A stretch of DNA of 64,000 nucleotides from Pseudomonas folii (lineage in GTDB: Bacteria > Pseudomonadota > Gammaproteobacteria > Pseudomonadales > Pseudomonadaceae). The stretch lies in contig NZ_JACONW010000004.1 in assembly GCF_014357575.1 (NCBI RefSeq), positions 1 through 64,000 of the forward strand. Reading direction: 5' to 3'. Of this stretch, positions 54,495 to 63,936 are shown piece after piece. The position numbers were made by a program, and so were the translations under genes. The notes beneath the pieces were generated by a model. That model saw nothing but the letters and a program-made list of their open reading frames with translations. It did no database searches and was not told the origin of the DNA. Position 1 is the stretch's first letter. Every line of letters starts with the position of its first letter.

Positions 54495-56063
54495 TTACTT
54501 GGTGATCGTACCGACGTTGAACACCTGCTCCAGCATCGGGTTGAACACGTAGCCTTTGACCGTATCGCGCATCGGCAAGGTGTAAGCCTTTTGGTAGAGG
54601 TAGGCGTAGACGCTGTCATCAAGGACAATTTTCTGAGCCTGCTGATACAACTCGGTGCGTTTGGCTGCGTCGTTGGTGGCCGCAGATTCACGAATCAGCT
54701 TGTCCACTGCAGGGTTCTCATAAAATGAGCGGTTGCCGGGCAGACCTTGCAATTTGGAGTCAAACCAGAAATTCATGAACATGTAGGGGTCGGCGAAATC
54801 CGGGCTCCACGAACCGATAGCGACATCGAAATCACCTTTGCCCAAACGCTCACGCATCGTGGCGTTAGCCAGCTTCTCCAGTTTCAGATTAACGCCCAGC
54901 GGCGCCAGGCCAGCTTGCAGGGTGAGGCCGATAGGCTCCCAGTTCGGGTCCTTGTCTGAATACATGAAATTCAGCGAACTGATTTTGGACGGCGCCTTGG
55001 CGAGGTCTGCCTTGGCCTTGGCCAGGTCCTGCCTGGGCACTGGCAATTTTTCATCGTAAGCCCACATGCCCTGTGGAATCGGCCCGTTCATGGGCTTGGC
55101 TTTGCCTTTCAGGAGACCGTTGATAATGCCGTCGTAATCCAGAGCGTCAACGATGGCACGGCGTGCATCGGGATTGTCCATCGGCGCTTTCTTGGTGTTC
55201 AGATACAGCAACGTCACGCGCAAGGACGGGTAATCACCGATCACGACGCCAGGCTTCTTGCTCAGGGCATCGAGTTGGTCCTCCGGCATATCTTCAATAA
55301 TGTCGAGATCGCCACGCTCCAGTTGCAGACGCCGCACCGACGCCTCACCAATGATTTTCACCACAACCTTGTTAAGGGTTGGCTTGGGTCCGGCGTAGTA
55401 GCTGTTCTGCTCCATGGTCAATGATTGGCCTTTCTGCCAGCCGACCAGTTTGAATGCACCGGAACCTGCGGTATGGGTCGACAGGTAAGCCTCAGCACCT
55501 TCGCTTTTCTTCGCCACTTCAGGGTTCACAATTGCAGCGCCGTTATGGGCCAGTGTCGAGAGAAAAGGCGCATAGGGGGTCTTGAGCGTAAACCGCACGG
55601 TCGACGGATCGACCACCGACACCACCATGTCATCGGGGAACGCACCCGACGGGCCTTGCTTGAGCTTCATGACCCGGTCAAAGGAGAACTTGACGGCTTC
55701 TGCACTGACTTCGCTTCCGTCATCGAACTTGTTGCCGGGTTTGAGTTTGAATTCCCAGACCAGACTGTCCGCCGAAGTGGTCCAGCCGGAGGCCAGTTCG
55801 CCCTCGACCTCGGTGCTGCCCTTGCCGTTTTCAACCTTATAGGTCACAAGCCGCTGATAGGCCGGATAAGTCACCGCCCAGTCGTTGTTATCGATGGTGA
55901 CCGCAGGATCCAGGGTTTGCGGGTCGGCGGGTTTGCCGATCATCAAAACGTCCTTGGGAGCAGCAGCGCTTGCAGACTGCCAGGCCCCCAGCCCCATGGC
56001 CGTACAGAGCAATGCCATGGCAAGGGAGCGCGGATTGAGGCGCGGAGTGAAAATCAGATTCAT
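54495..56063 (-). CDS. ddpA: Peptide ABC transporter substrate-binding protein (DdpA-like)
   Basis: A 522-residue periplasmic binding protein (SBP_bac_5). Signal peptide about 1-34 (LAMALLCTAMGLGAWQSASA). The family landmarks are DVLMIGKPADPQTLDPAVTI at the mature N-terminus, VWEFKLKPGNKFDDGSEVSA, SFDRVMKLK, and PDARRAIVDALDYDGIINGL. AAGGAACC upstream of the ATG. Downstream of the DdpX-like dipeptidase gene by 200 bp and just before the permeases. Named by operon order; it could also accept other dipeptides. Confidence 0.85.
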   Translation of the reverse strand: MNLIFTPRLNPRSLAMALLCTAMGLGAWQSASAAAPKDVLMIGKPADPQTLDPAVTIDNNDWAVTYPAYQRLVTYKVENGKGSTEVEGELASGWTTSADSLVWEFKLKPGNKFDDGSEVSAEAVKFSFDRVMKLKQGPSGAFPDDMVVSVVDPSTVRFTLKTPYAPFLSTLAHNGAAIVNPEVAKKSEGAEAYLSTHTAGSGAFKLVGWQKGQSLTMEQNSYYAGPKPTLNKVVVKIIGEASVRRLQLERGDLDIIEDMPEDQLDALSKKPGVVIGDYPSLRVTLLYLNTKKAPMDNPDARRAIVDALDYDGIINGLLKGKAKPMNGPIPQGMWAYDEKLPVPRQDLAKAKADLAKAPSKISSLNFMYSDKDPNWEPIGLTLQAGLAPLGVNLKLEKLANATMRERLGKGDFDVAIGSWSPDFADPYMFMNFWFDSKLQGLPGNRSFYENPAVDKLIRESAATNDAAKRTELYQQAQKIVLDDSVYAYLYQKAYTLPMRDTVKGYVFNPMLEQVFNVGTITK

Positions 56064-56263
56064 GCCGGTTCCTTGATCATTCGATATGTGGAAGTTCGTC
56101 AGGTTTTTTATTGAAGCTATACCGGGCAGTTAAAACTCGGACTCACGTCCGAAACGGGCAATCACTGCAGTGCAGGTCTTGCCGAATTCACGCCGGGAAT
56201 CATCAACGCCCCGGTCATTTGTTTTTGAATACTGTTGTCATGCAGCGCTGTTGAGCGCGTATC

Positions 56264-56824
56264 TCAATGGCCGACAGGCTGGAGCGTCTTATCGTCGATC
56301 AGCGGATAATCCTCAGCGTCGGGCAACTCGTAATGCCACCATTCGCTGTCGATCCAGGTAAAACCGGAAGCAAGCATGATCCCCAAAAGCATCAGGCGAT
56401 TACGCTGCACCTGCGGTGGCAGATCACTGAAGAACTGATGGGAAGGCTCACGCATGTCGTCAAACCCGGTGCCCATGTCCAACGGCTGGCCGTCGGCATC
56501 AATCAGCGTAAGGTCGACCGCAACGCCACGACTGTGGTGTGACCCCAGCCCCGGATCGCGGACGTACTCAGGATTAGGCAGCGCCTCCCATAACAGAAAC
56601 TGCGCATACGGCGGACGGTAGGCATCAAATATCCTCAAGCGATAACCGGCCTGCCGGGCCAACCGGCTTGCCATGCGCAGGCAACGCTCAGCGTCCACAT
56701 GCAGCAAACAACGCGGGTCCTGATAAATCACCTTGCCAGCGAGGTTGTCGGCACCGGCATAAATCAGGTCGATCTGGACCTCTAGCGCGTGGGCATCGAC
56801 TTCGACAAGTGGGCCGTTATTCAC
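56264..56824 (-). CDS. ddpX: D-alanyl-D-alanine dipeptidase (DdpX/VanX-like)
   Basis: A 186-residue zinc dipeptidase of the VanX family. The S-x-H-x-x-G-x-A-x-D motif is at 95-104 (SHHSRGVAVD, zinc ligands His97 and Asp104), the catalytic base and last ligand at 161-164 (EWWH), and the supporting Arg at 70 (AYRP). It cleaves D-Ala-D-Ala, allowing the dipeptide freed from peptidoglycan to be reused as carbon, nitrogen or wall precursor. GTG start with GGAG nine bases upstream. No signal peptide, so cytosolic. It lies 49 bp after the RpiR-type regulator gene and precedes the transporter genes, same strand. Confidence 0.88.
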   Translation of the reverse strand: MNNGPLVEVDAHALEVQIDLIYAGADNLAGKVIYQDPRCLLHVDAERCLRMASRLARQAGYRLRIFDAYRPPYAQFLLWEALPNPEYVRDPGLGSHHSRGVAVDLTLIDADGQPLDMGTGFDDMREPSHQFFSDLPPQVQRNRLMLLGIMLASGFTWIDSEWWHYELPDAEDYPLIDDKTLQPVGH

Positions 56825-56873
56825 TCAAACACTCCATTAACAAAAACAGCGAAGAACATGATGAATGGGCCAT

Positions 56874-57734
56874 TCATTCGAACTGACCGAAAAGCTCTTG
56901 CAACTGACGGTTCTTCGCCAGGCGCTGGTCAAGCCGCTCACCGTATTTCTCGGCCACAGCGGACACCATCAGGTTGAACAGGCAGGCCAGAGGTGCGGGT
57001 GAGTCCCAGAACTGCCCGACGTCGGACTTCAACTGCAACAGGTCCATGGAGTAATCCCGCGCCCAGGGACAATGGAAATCGGTGATCAACGCCAAGGGCA
57101 AATCCTGGCCACTGGCGACCTCGCAAAATTTGCGGGTCATGCTGGAGTAAGTGCGGAAGTCCGCAATGAGTGCGTAGGGATTTTTGAAACCTGAGTTCAG
57201 CGACTCGGCATACGTACCCGATAAGCCGTCCACGTAGTACACCTGCGGACGGATGTATTCCAGATGGCTGAAGAAGGCATTGAGAATGCCACGGGTGGTC
57301 TGAATGCCGATGATGAACACGGCGTCAGCACTGTAGATACGTTCAACAATGGTTGCGAACGTATCACTGCGGGCCAGGCCGTAGACATGCTGGATGGCTT
57401 CCAGCTCACGAGTCAGCGAACGGTCCAGAGCATCACCGAGAATGCTTTCCTCGCGAAATGCCCCGAGCCGGTCTGTCAGCAACCAACTCCCCGTGGAGTC
57501 GCCACGAAGACTCTGCTTCACGTCATCAATGTTGCGATAGCCCAGCGAACGGAAGAACCGGCCGACTGAAATGCCGGTTGTGCCGGTCTGCTGCGCGATG
57601 CTGTCCGCGGTCTCGAACGGCAGCTGCTGAGGATTGGCCAGCAGGTAGCCCCCGATGCGCTTGCCCGTAGGCGTCAGCTCGGTAAAGCGCTGTTCGAGTA
57701 TCTCGAGAAAAGTGTGTTTTTCCGTGGCATTCAT
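56874..57734 (-). CDS. MurR/RpiR family transcriptional regulator
   Basis: A 286-residue regulator: N-terminal helix-turn-helix of the RpiR type (about 30-60: ETADSIAQQTGTTGISVGRF), and C-terminal SIS sugar-isomerase-like domain (about 115-260: IYSADAVFIIGIQTTRGILN). SIS domains normally sense phosphosugars such as MurNAc-6-phosphate; here control of the adjoining ddp genes is likely, which would link cell-wall recycling signals to dipeptide use. Start at 57734 has only a weak ribosome site; the longer frame (57833) is unlikely. Probably the first gene of the ddp operon. Confidence 0.85.
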   Translation of the reverse strand: MNATEKHTFLEILEQRFTELTPTGKRIGGYLLANPQQLPFETADSIAQQTGTTGISVGRFFRSLGYRNIDDVKQSLRGDSTGSWLLTDRLGAFREESILGDALDRSLTRELEAIQHVYGLARSDTFATIVERIYSADAVFIIGIQTTRGILNAFFSHLEYIRPQVYYVDGLSGTYAESLNSGFKNPYALIADFRTYSSMTRKFCEVASGQDLPLALITDFHCPWARDYSMDLLQLKSDVGQFWDSPAPLACLFNLMVSAVAEKYGERLDQRLAKNRQLQELFGQFE

Positions 57735-57796
57735 GCTGATTGCGGCATCCCTGAAGCGCCTGTAAAATGTTAGAAATAACTCAAAAAACCAAATCT

Positions 57797-57812
57797 TGTT
57801 ATCAACATAACA
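57797..57812. promoter_or_regulatory. Dyad upstream of the RpiR/ddp genes
   Basis: TGTTAT-CAAC-ATAACA, a 6-bp perfect inverted repeat 62 bp upstream of the regulator's start, in an AT-rich stretch. It is a candidate operator for autoregulation by the RpiR protein. Based on symmetry and position only. Confidence 0.4.
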
Positions 57813-57949
57813 TTCACTTTCCAGCCAGCACAATGCTTTTTTTGCAGGATATTTCAGCGGCTTTTATTGCGACTCAGAAAGGTGCAGGGGAAATGAAAAA
57901 TGCGCTTTCAACGGGCAAAAATTTCAGCGGAACGCCGCCGAAAAGCCAG

Positions 57950-57978
57950 AAAGACCGCGTTTCGCACGCGGCGTCTTT
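57950..57978 (-). terminator. Terminator-like hairpin after poxB
   Basis: AAAGACCGCGT and ACGCG-GC-GTCTTT form an 11-bp stem with a two-base bulge, 36 bases past the poxB stop. The following T-rich stretch is modest, so termination is likely but not certain. It could also work for transcripts in the other direction. Confidence 0.5.
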
Positions 57979-58014
57979 ACGGCCTTTCGGCAGCGCATCA
58001 GGGCAGGAAGCAGA

Positions 58015-59733
58015 TCAACGCAAATTCGTTTTCACCAACTCAAACACCTCATCCCCACGCCCGCTCAACACGGCGCGCATCATGTACAGGCTAAAGCCTT
58101 TGGCCTGGGCCAGTTTGATTTTTGGCGGGATGCCCAGTTCCTGTTTGGCGGTGACGACATCCAGCAATACCGGCCCCGGATGATCGAACGCCTTGCGCAA
58201 GGCAGCAGGCAACTCTTCAGCACTCTCCACGCGAATACCCAGAATGCCAGCGCCCAAAGCAATACCGGCGAAATTGGTCTCGTAAAGATCAGTACCATGA
58301 GGAACGTAGCCGCTGGCTTTCATTTCCATGTCCACAAAGCCCAGCGAGCTGTTGTTGAACACCACCATTTTGATCGGCAGGTCCAGCTGACGCACGCTGA
58401 GCAGATCGCCCATCAGCATCGACAATCCGCCATCACCGCACAGGGAAATCACCTGACGATCCGGATGCGCCGCTTTTGCCCCCAGCGCTTGCGGCATCGC
58501 GTTAGCCATGGAGCCATGGTTGAACGAGCCCAGCAAACTGCGCTTGCCGTTCATGTGCAGGTAGCGCGCCGCCCAAAGCGTTGGCGTGCCGACGTCGACG
58601 CTGAAGATGGCATCGGCATCCGCCTGCTCGTCAATCAAACGGGTCAGGTACTGCGGATGAATAGGGTTGCCGGGCGCCGACGGCGTGGCCAGATCATCCA
58701 GCCCTTCCCGTGACTTGGCGTAATGCTTGAGCGCCTTGTCGAGGAAACGGCGGTCTTCCTGACGATTCAGTTTGGGCAGCAGCGCGGCAAGGGTTTCTTT
58801 CACGCCGCCGGTCAATCCCAGGGCAATCGGCGTGCGTCGGCCCAAGGCGGTGGGGTCGATGTCGATCTGGACGATTTTGGCGTCCGTCGGGTAGAAATTC
58901 CGGTACGGAAAACTACTGCCCAGAATCACCAGCGTGTCGCAGGACAGCATGGCGTGATAACCCGAGCTGAAACCGATCAGCCCGGTCATGCCGACATCGA
59001 ACGGGTTGTCATATTCGACGTATTGCTTGCCGCGCAGAGCATGCACCACGGGCGCGCCAAGGCGGTCGGCCAGGGCGACCATCTCGTCATGGGCCCCGGC
59101 GCAACCGGCACCGCACAACAAGGTGACCGCTTTGGATTCATTGAGGATCTCGGCCAGTTGCTGGATATCCGGCTCGCTCGGCGTGACCGCCGGAGGCGCG
59201 GTCGCCACCCACTTGGCCAGCGCGTCAGGGGCATCGCTCAGGGCGACGTCGCCTGGCAACACAATCACCGCAACGCCACGCTGACCAATCGCGGCACGCA
59301 TGGCGCGCTCCAGCACACGGGGAAATTGTTCTGGGGTGCTGACCAGTTCGACGAAGTGGCTGCACTCCTTGAAGAGTTCCTGGGGATGGGTTTCCTGAAA
59401 ATAGCCCAGGCCGACTTCCGACGACGGGATATGTGCGGCAATCGCCAGCACCGGGACCTGATTGCGATGGCAGTCATAGAGTCCGTTGATCAAGTGCAGA
59501 TTACCCGGCCCGCAACTGCCCGCGCACACCGCCAGCTTGCCCGTGCTCGCCGCTTCAGCACCGGCGGCGAAGGCTGCGACTTCTTCGTGGCGGGTGTGCA
59601 TCCAGCGGATGGAGTCGATTCTTTCCAGGCTATCGGTCAGGCCATTGAGGCTGTCGCCGCTCACCCCCCAGATACGGTTGACGCCAGCACTGGCGAGGGT
59701 TTGAGCGAGGTGATCGGCAATGGTTTTGGACAT
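58015..59733 (-). CDS. poxB: Pyruvate dehydrogenase (quinone), PoxB
   Basis: A 572-residue thiamine-diphosphate enzyme. N-terminal domain starts [20 protein letters not shown], with Glu of the TPP site in [17 protein letters not shown]. The C-terminal TPP motif is [15 protein letters not shown] followed by VVFNNSS (about 430-460). The FAD-binding middle domain and the membrane-binding tail ([12 protein letters not shown]) match PoxB. It oxidises pyruvate to acetate and CO2 and passes electrons to ubiquinone, typically in stationary phase. The ATG at 59733 has AAGGA upstream. Only 115 bp separate it from the REP array, so its promoter must lie within that stretch. Confidence 0.9.
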   Translation of the reverse strand: MSKTIADHLAQTLASAGVNRIWGVSGDSLNGLTDSLERIDSIRWMHTRHEEVAAFAAGAEAASTGKLAVCAGSCGPGNLHLINGLYDCHRNQVPVLAIAAHIPSSEVGLGYFQETHPQELFKECSHFVELVSTPEQFPRVLERAMRAAIGQRGVAVIVLPGDVALSDAPDALAKWVATAPPAVTPSEPDIQQLAEILNESKAVTLLCGAGCAGAHDEMVALADRLGAPVVHALRGKQYVEYDNPFDVGMTGLIGFSSGYHAMLSCDTLVILGSSFPYRNFYPTDAKIVQIDIDPTALGRRTPIALGLTGGVKETLAALLPKLNRQEDRRFLDKALKHYAKSREGLDDLATPSAPGNPIHPQYLTRLIDEQADADAIFSVDVGTPTLWAARYLHMNGKRSLLGSFNHGSMANAMPQALGAKAAHPDRQVISLCGDGGLSMLMGDLLSVRQLDLPIKMVVFNNSSLGFVDMEMKASGYVPHGTDLYETNFAGIALGAGILGIRVESAEELPAALRKAFDHPGPVLLDVVTAKQELGIPPKIKLAQAKGFSLYMMRAVLSGRGDEVFELVKTNLR

Positions 59734-59848
59734 GCTGGTTTCCTTGTCGAGACAGATGGAAAACGTAGCCAGTGTCTTGGTACGCATCAGTCATCGACAG
59801 GCTGTGGGGCGCACAGTTCAGCTTGTGGTGCACTATCCCGAACTCAAC

Positions 59849-60703
59849 GGTAGGAGCGAACTTGTTCGCGAGACGGTCGACCTGAGTCAACGCATCAAGC
59901 CTTCTCGCCAACAAGTTGCCTCCTACCTGACGGCGTGCGCTACCCGGTAGGAGCGAACTTGTTCGCGAGGCGGTCGACCTGAATCACCGCATCAAGCCTT
60001 CTCGCCAACAAGTTGCCTCCTACCTGACAACGTGCGCTACACGGTAGGAGCGAACTTGTTCGCGAGACGGTCGACCTGAGTCACCGCATCAAGCCCTCTC
60101 GCCAACACGTTGCCTCCTACCCGACAGTGTGCGCTACCCGGTAGGAGCGAACTTGTTCGCGAGACGGTCTGACCTGAGTCAACGCATCAAGCCCTCTCGC
60201 CAACAAGTTGCCTCCTACCTGACGGCGTGCGCTACACGGTAGGAGCGAACTTGTTCGCGAGGCGGCAGGACTGAATCACCGCATCAAGCCTTCTCGCCAA
60301 CAAGTTGCCCCCACCCGACAGCGTGCGCTACCCGGTAGGAGCGAACTTGTTCGCGAGGCGGCAGGACTGAATCACCGCATCAAGCCCTCTCGCCAACAAG
60401 TTGCCTTCTACCTGACGGGGTGCGCTACCCGGTAGGAGCGAACTTGTTCGCGAGACGGCAGGACTGAATCACCGCATCAAGCCCTCTCGCCAACACGTTG
60501 CCCCCTACCTGACGGCGTACGCTACACGGTAGGAGCGAACTTGTTCGCGAGACGGCAGGACTGATTCACCGCATCAAGCCCTCTCGCCAACAAGTTGCCC
60601 CCTACCTGACGGCGTGCGCTACTCGGTAGGAGCGAACTTGTTCGCGAGGCGGCAGGACTGATTCACCGCATCAAGCCTTCTCGCCAACACGTTGCCTCCT
60701 ACC
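59849..60703. repeat. Tandem array of nine ~97-bp REP doublets
   Basis: Nine units start at 59849, 59946, 60043, 60140, 60238, 60334, 60431, 60528 and 60625 (period 96-98). Each unit has an arm ggtaggagcgaacttgttcg(cgag), a ~33-base centre, and the inverse arm ctcgccaacaagttgcctcc(tacc), then a ~17-base linker (tgacggcgtgcgctacc). Units 1-4 share one centre (ggtcgacctgagtc), units 5-9 another (ggcaggactga), so two subtypes expanded. The array lies between poxB and mrdA upstream regions; a single related doublet is at 62689-62756. Confidence 0.92.
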
Positions 60704-60743
60704 TAAAGCAGTCAGCAGAAGAGACAGTGCCTAAGCTGAAAAC

Positions 60744-62633
60744 CTACACATGTGGTTCACCCGGTTTGGCCGGTGCCGCATATTGCGGTTTAAGCTTGCC
60801 ATCCTTGTCCAGCAGCCAGGCGTCGAGGATTTCCCTGACGACGGGGCCGGCGACCCGACCGCCCGCCTCGCCGTTCTCGATCATGACTGCCACCACGATC
60901 TTCGGATGATCGGCCGGTGCAAAACCGACGAACAAGGCGTTGTCCCGATTGCGTTCGAGGGTCTTGGCGCGGTCATAGCGCTCGCCCTGCTTGATCGCCA
61001 CCACCTGCGCGGTACCACTTTTACCGGCGATGCGGTACTGCGCGCCCTGCGCCGCTGCACGGGCGATGCCGCGGGGATCGTGCATGACCATCTGCATGCC
61101 GATGTTGACCTGATTCCACTCGCCGGGATCATGCAGCACGATGTTCGGCATCGGGTGTTCGTCCACCGGAGCGCTACCGCCGACTTCCATGGCCAGGTGT
61201 GGGCGCACCCAAACGCCCTTGTTGGCGATCAACGACGTAGCTTGCGCCAGTTGCAACGGCGTGACCTGCATGTAGCCCTGACCGATGCCGAGAATCACGG
61301 TTTCACCGGGGAACCACGCCTGACGTCGGGTGGCACGTTTCCATTGCCGCGACGGCATCAGCCCCGCTGACTCCTCGAACATGTCCAGCGAGACCTTTTG
61401 GCCCAGACCAAACATGGTCATGTAGTCGTACATGCGGTCGATGCCCAGCTTGTGCGCCAGGGTGTAGAAGTAGGTGTCATTGGAACGCATGATCGCCGCG
61501 TCCATGTCCACCCAGCCATCGCCGCTGTGGTTCCAGTTGCGGTACTTGTGATCAAAATCCGGCAACTGGAAATAACCGGGGTCGAAGACTTTGGTCGAGG
61601 CGTTCACGACGCCGCTGTCGAGACCGGCAATCGCCACCTCCGGCTTGATGGTCGAGCCCGGTGCATAGAGGCCACGCAGGACCCGGTTGAACAACGGGCG
61701 ATCGATGGAATCTCGCAACGCCGCGTATTCCTTGAAGCTGATCCCGGTGACAAACAGGTTTGGATCGAAGCTTGGTTTGCTGACCATCGCCAGCACCTGA
61801 CCGGTGGCCGGCTCCAGCGCGACCACCGAACCACGGCGATCTCCAAGCGCAGCTTCCGCCGCTTCCTGAAGGTGAATATCCAGGCTCAACGTGATGTTCT
61901 TGCCCGGTACGGGGTCGGTGTGTTTGAGCACCCGCAACACTCGTCCCTGCGCATTGGTCTCGACTTCTTCATAGCCGACCTTGCCGTGCAATTCGGACTC
62001 ATAGAACCGTTCGATGCCGGTCTTGCCGATGGACTGAGTGCCGCGGTATTCAACTGAATCCAGTTGTTTGGCTTCTTTCTCGTTGATCCGCCCGACGTAC
62101 CCTATGGAGTGGGCAAAGTGCGCGCCCAACGGGTAATGCCGCACGAACTGAGGCTCGACGTCGATGCCCGGCAACAGGTACTGATTCACCGCCAGCACGG
62201 CGATCTGCTCTTCGGTCAGCTCGTACAACAAGGTCACGGGCTCGAACGGGTGACGCACTTGCTTGAGGTCTTTATCGAAGAGGATGCGCTCCTCCTCGGG
62301 CAGTTTGAGCAGCACCATCACTTCATCAATGACTTTGTGCCAATCCCCTGCCCGCTCACGAGTCAGCGTCATGTTGTAGCTGGGCCGGTTATCCGCCAGT
62401 ACCACGCCGTTGCGGTCGTAGATCAAACCGCGCTCGGGGGCGATGGGCAGAACGTGTACACGGTTGTTTTCAGAGATGGTCGAGTGATAGGCGAACTCGG
62501 TGACTTGCAGGAAATACATCCGCGCCACGAGACACGCGCTCAAGATGGCCACGAGCAATGCGCAGGCGATCAACCGCTTGTTGACCAGCCGGGCATCTTT
62601 TTCGTGATCCTTCAAAGGAATTGGATCGGGCAT
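60744..62633 (-). CDS. mrdA: Penicillin-binding protein 2 (MrdA)
   Basis: A 629-residue class B transpeptidase. One N-terminal helix (ACALLVAILSACLVARMYFL, 23-42), the dimerisation domain with PIAPERGLIYDRNGVVLADN, and transpeptidase motifs Ser327-x-x-Lys330 (APGSTIKP), SND at 384-386 and KSG at 538-540. PBP2 crosslinks peptidoglycan for cell elongation with RodA. It stands alone here, without rodA, rlpA, dacA or mltB next to it, so it is probably a second PBP2 copy and not the elongasome gene; this cannot be checked inside the window. Divergent from the gluconate-dehydrogenase-like genes. Confidence 0.9.
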   Translation of the reverse strand: MPDPIPLKDHEKDARLVNKRLIACALLVAILSACLVARMYFLQVTEFAYHSTISENNRVHVLPIAPERGLIYDRNGVVLADNRPSYNMTLTRERAGDWHKVIDEVMVLLKLPEEERILFDKDLKQVRHPFEPVTLLYELTEEQIAVLAVNQYLLPGIDVEPQFVRHYPLGAHFAHSIGYVGRINEKEAKQLDSVEYRGTQSIGKTGIERFYESELHGKVGYEEVETNAQGRVLRVLKHTDPVPGKNITLSLDIHLQEAAEAALGDRRGSVVALEPATGQVLAMVSKPSFDPNLFVTGISFKEYAALRDSIDRPLFNRVLRGLYAPGSTIKPEVAIAGLDSGVVNASTKVFDPGYFQLPDFDHKYRNWNHSGDGWVDMDAAIMRSNDTYFYTLAHKLGIDRMYDYMTMFGLGQKVSLDMFEESAGLMPSRQWKRATRRQAWFPGETVILGIGQGYMQVTPLQLAQATSLIANKGVWVRPHLAMEVGGSAPVDEHPMPNIVLHDPGEWNQVNIGMQMVMHDPRGIARAAAQGAQYRIAGKSGTAQVVAIKQGERYDRAKTLERNRDNALFVGFAPADHPKIVVAVMIENGEAGGRVAGPVVREILDAWLLDKDGKLKPQYAAPAKPGEPHV

Positions 62634-62688
62634 TTCTACAGCTTCTCTTTAAATGGCAAAAATTCGCGATGTGCATTGCCTGACACGA

Positions 62689-62756
62689 CGCTTCGCCACA
62701 AGTTGGCTCCTACAGGGTGTTGCGCACGATCTGTAGGAGCCAACTTGTTGGCGAGG
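62689..62756. repeat. REP doublet, family E single copy
   Basis: cgcttcgccacaagttggct and the inverse ...agccaacttgttggcgag with a short centre (cctacagggtgttgcgcac). Related to the array at 59849-60703. It lies upstream of mrdA. The rest of the 548-bp gap 62634-63181 shows no gene. Confidence 0.8.
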
Positions 62757-63181
62757 CACCTGATAGCCGCACACTGGCCGCGCAGAAAAATGTATGAGGA
62801 GATATTTCCGTGCACGACAGGGTGCGCACGATACCAAGAAGTGCCTGTTCACGGAGGATTTGTCTTGTCTGATTGGCATGAACGGTCGAGAAACAGCCGA
62901 AGATTATTACCCTGAGCGCAACAGTCCATTGTGAAATGAGTGCGGCGCAACGTTTGGCAACATATCTATCATGGCGGACGTGCGGAAAAGATGATCGCGG
63001 AATCTGGCTGCTGCCTGCTTAGCATGCGCTTCGGGCTTACCGATTTGCCAGAGACCTAATGTCACACCCTCACGTGAGTTTTCAGTGTCCCTCAGTCGGA
63101 CAGACACCGTGTATTGACCGCGACACGCCAACTGCCGATGGGACCCGCTCCTGTCGTATGCGTTCGCAGGAGCCTCAAAAA

Positions 63182-63931
63182 ATGCCTGACCTGCCACCAA
63201 AAGGCCTGACCCGCCGCCAACTGCTGGTGTCCTCTGCCACCACCCTGGCCGCCGGGGCCGCCGCCAGCGCCAAGGCCGCCACCCTCACTGGCGTGCCGCA
63301 ATGGGTGCCTTTCGATCACAACGGCCCGATGCATTACGAAACGCCGGGCTGGCAGTTCTTCACAGCTGAAGAAGCCCATGAAGTCGAAGCCATCGTCGAG
63401 CGCCTGATCCCTGCGGATGACCTCAGCGTCAGCGGTAAAGACGCCGGATGCGCCGTCTTCATCGACCGCCAGCTGGCGGGTGAGTACGGCACTTTTGATC
63501 GCCTGTACATGCAGGGCCCGTTCGAAAACGGTACGCCGATGCAGGGTGATCAATCGCCACTGGTGCCCCGTGAGCGTTATCGCCTCGGCATTGCTGCCCT
63601 GACCCGGTACTGCCAGAAGCAGTTTCAGAAAACCTTCAGCGCCCTGGGCGACGAAGAGCGGGACAAGGTTCTTACCAGCCTGGAAAAAGGTGCAGTGGAG
63701 CTCGAAGGCATCGACGCGAAGCTGTTCTTCCAGCAAGTGCTGGGCAACACCATGGAAGGCTTCTTTGCCGACCCCGTCTACGGCGGCAACCGCGACATGG
63801 TGTCGTGGAAAATGATCGGCTTTCCCGGCGCCCGTTATGACTACCGCGATTACGTCGGACGGCATAACCAGAAGCTCGACCTCACACCGATATCGATCAT
63901 CGGCAGCTCTGCCTGGCAAAAGAAGGGTTAA
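63182..63931 (+). CDS. Gluconate 2-dehydrogenase subunit 3 family protein
   Basis: A 249-residue protein with a twin-arginine signal (LTRRQLLVSSATTLAAGAAA, about 9-28), followed by the subunit-3 domain: EAHEVEAIVERLIPADD, GCAVFIDRQLAGEYG, and later FFADPVYGGNRDMVSWKMIG, all characteristic of the small subunit of the membrane-bound gluconate dehydrogenase (GADH) complex. The subunit is exported folded with its partner and has no catalytic site. The ATG at 63182 has CAGGAG upstream; the frame open to 63059 is non-coding. Its stop is five bases before the flavoprotein subunit gene. Confidence 0.88.
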   Translation: MPDLPPKGLTRRQLLVSSATTLAAGAAASAKAATLTGVPQWVPFDHNGPMHYETPGWQFFTAEEAHEVEAIVERLIPADDLSVSGKDAGCAVFIDRQLAGEYGTFDRLYMQGPFENGTPMQGDQSPLVPRERYRLGIAALTRYCQKQFQKTFSALGDEERDKVLTSLEKGAVELEGIDAKLFFQQVLGNTMEGFFADPVYGGNRDMVSWKMIGFPGARYDYRDYVGRHNQKLDLTPISIIGSSAWQKKG

Positions 63932-63936
63932 TCGAC

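Noticed and set aside
58723-59853. 376-codon plus-strand frame across poxB
   Set aside because: Antisense to an intact PoxB with all family motifs; composition is that of a shadow frame.
59849-60703. CRISPR array
   Set aside because: Regular period, but the whole ~97-bp unit is repeated with no unique spacers, each unit is itself an inverted REP pair, and there are no cas genes.
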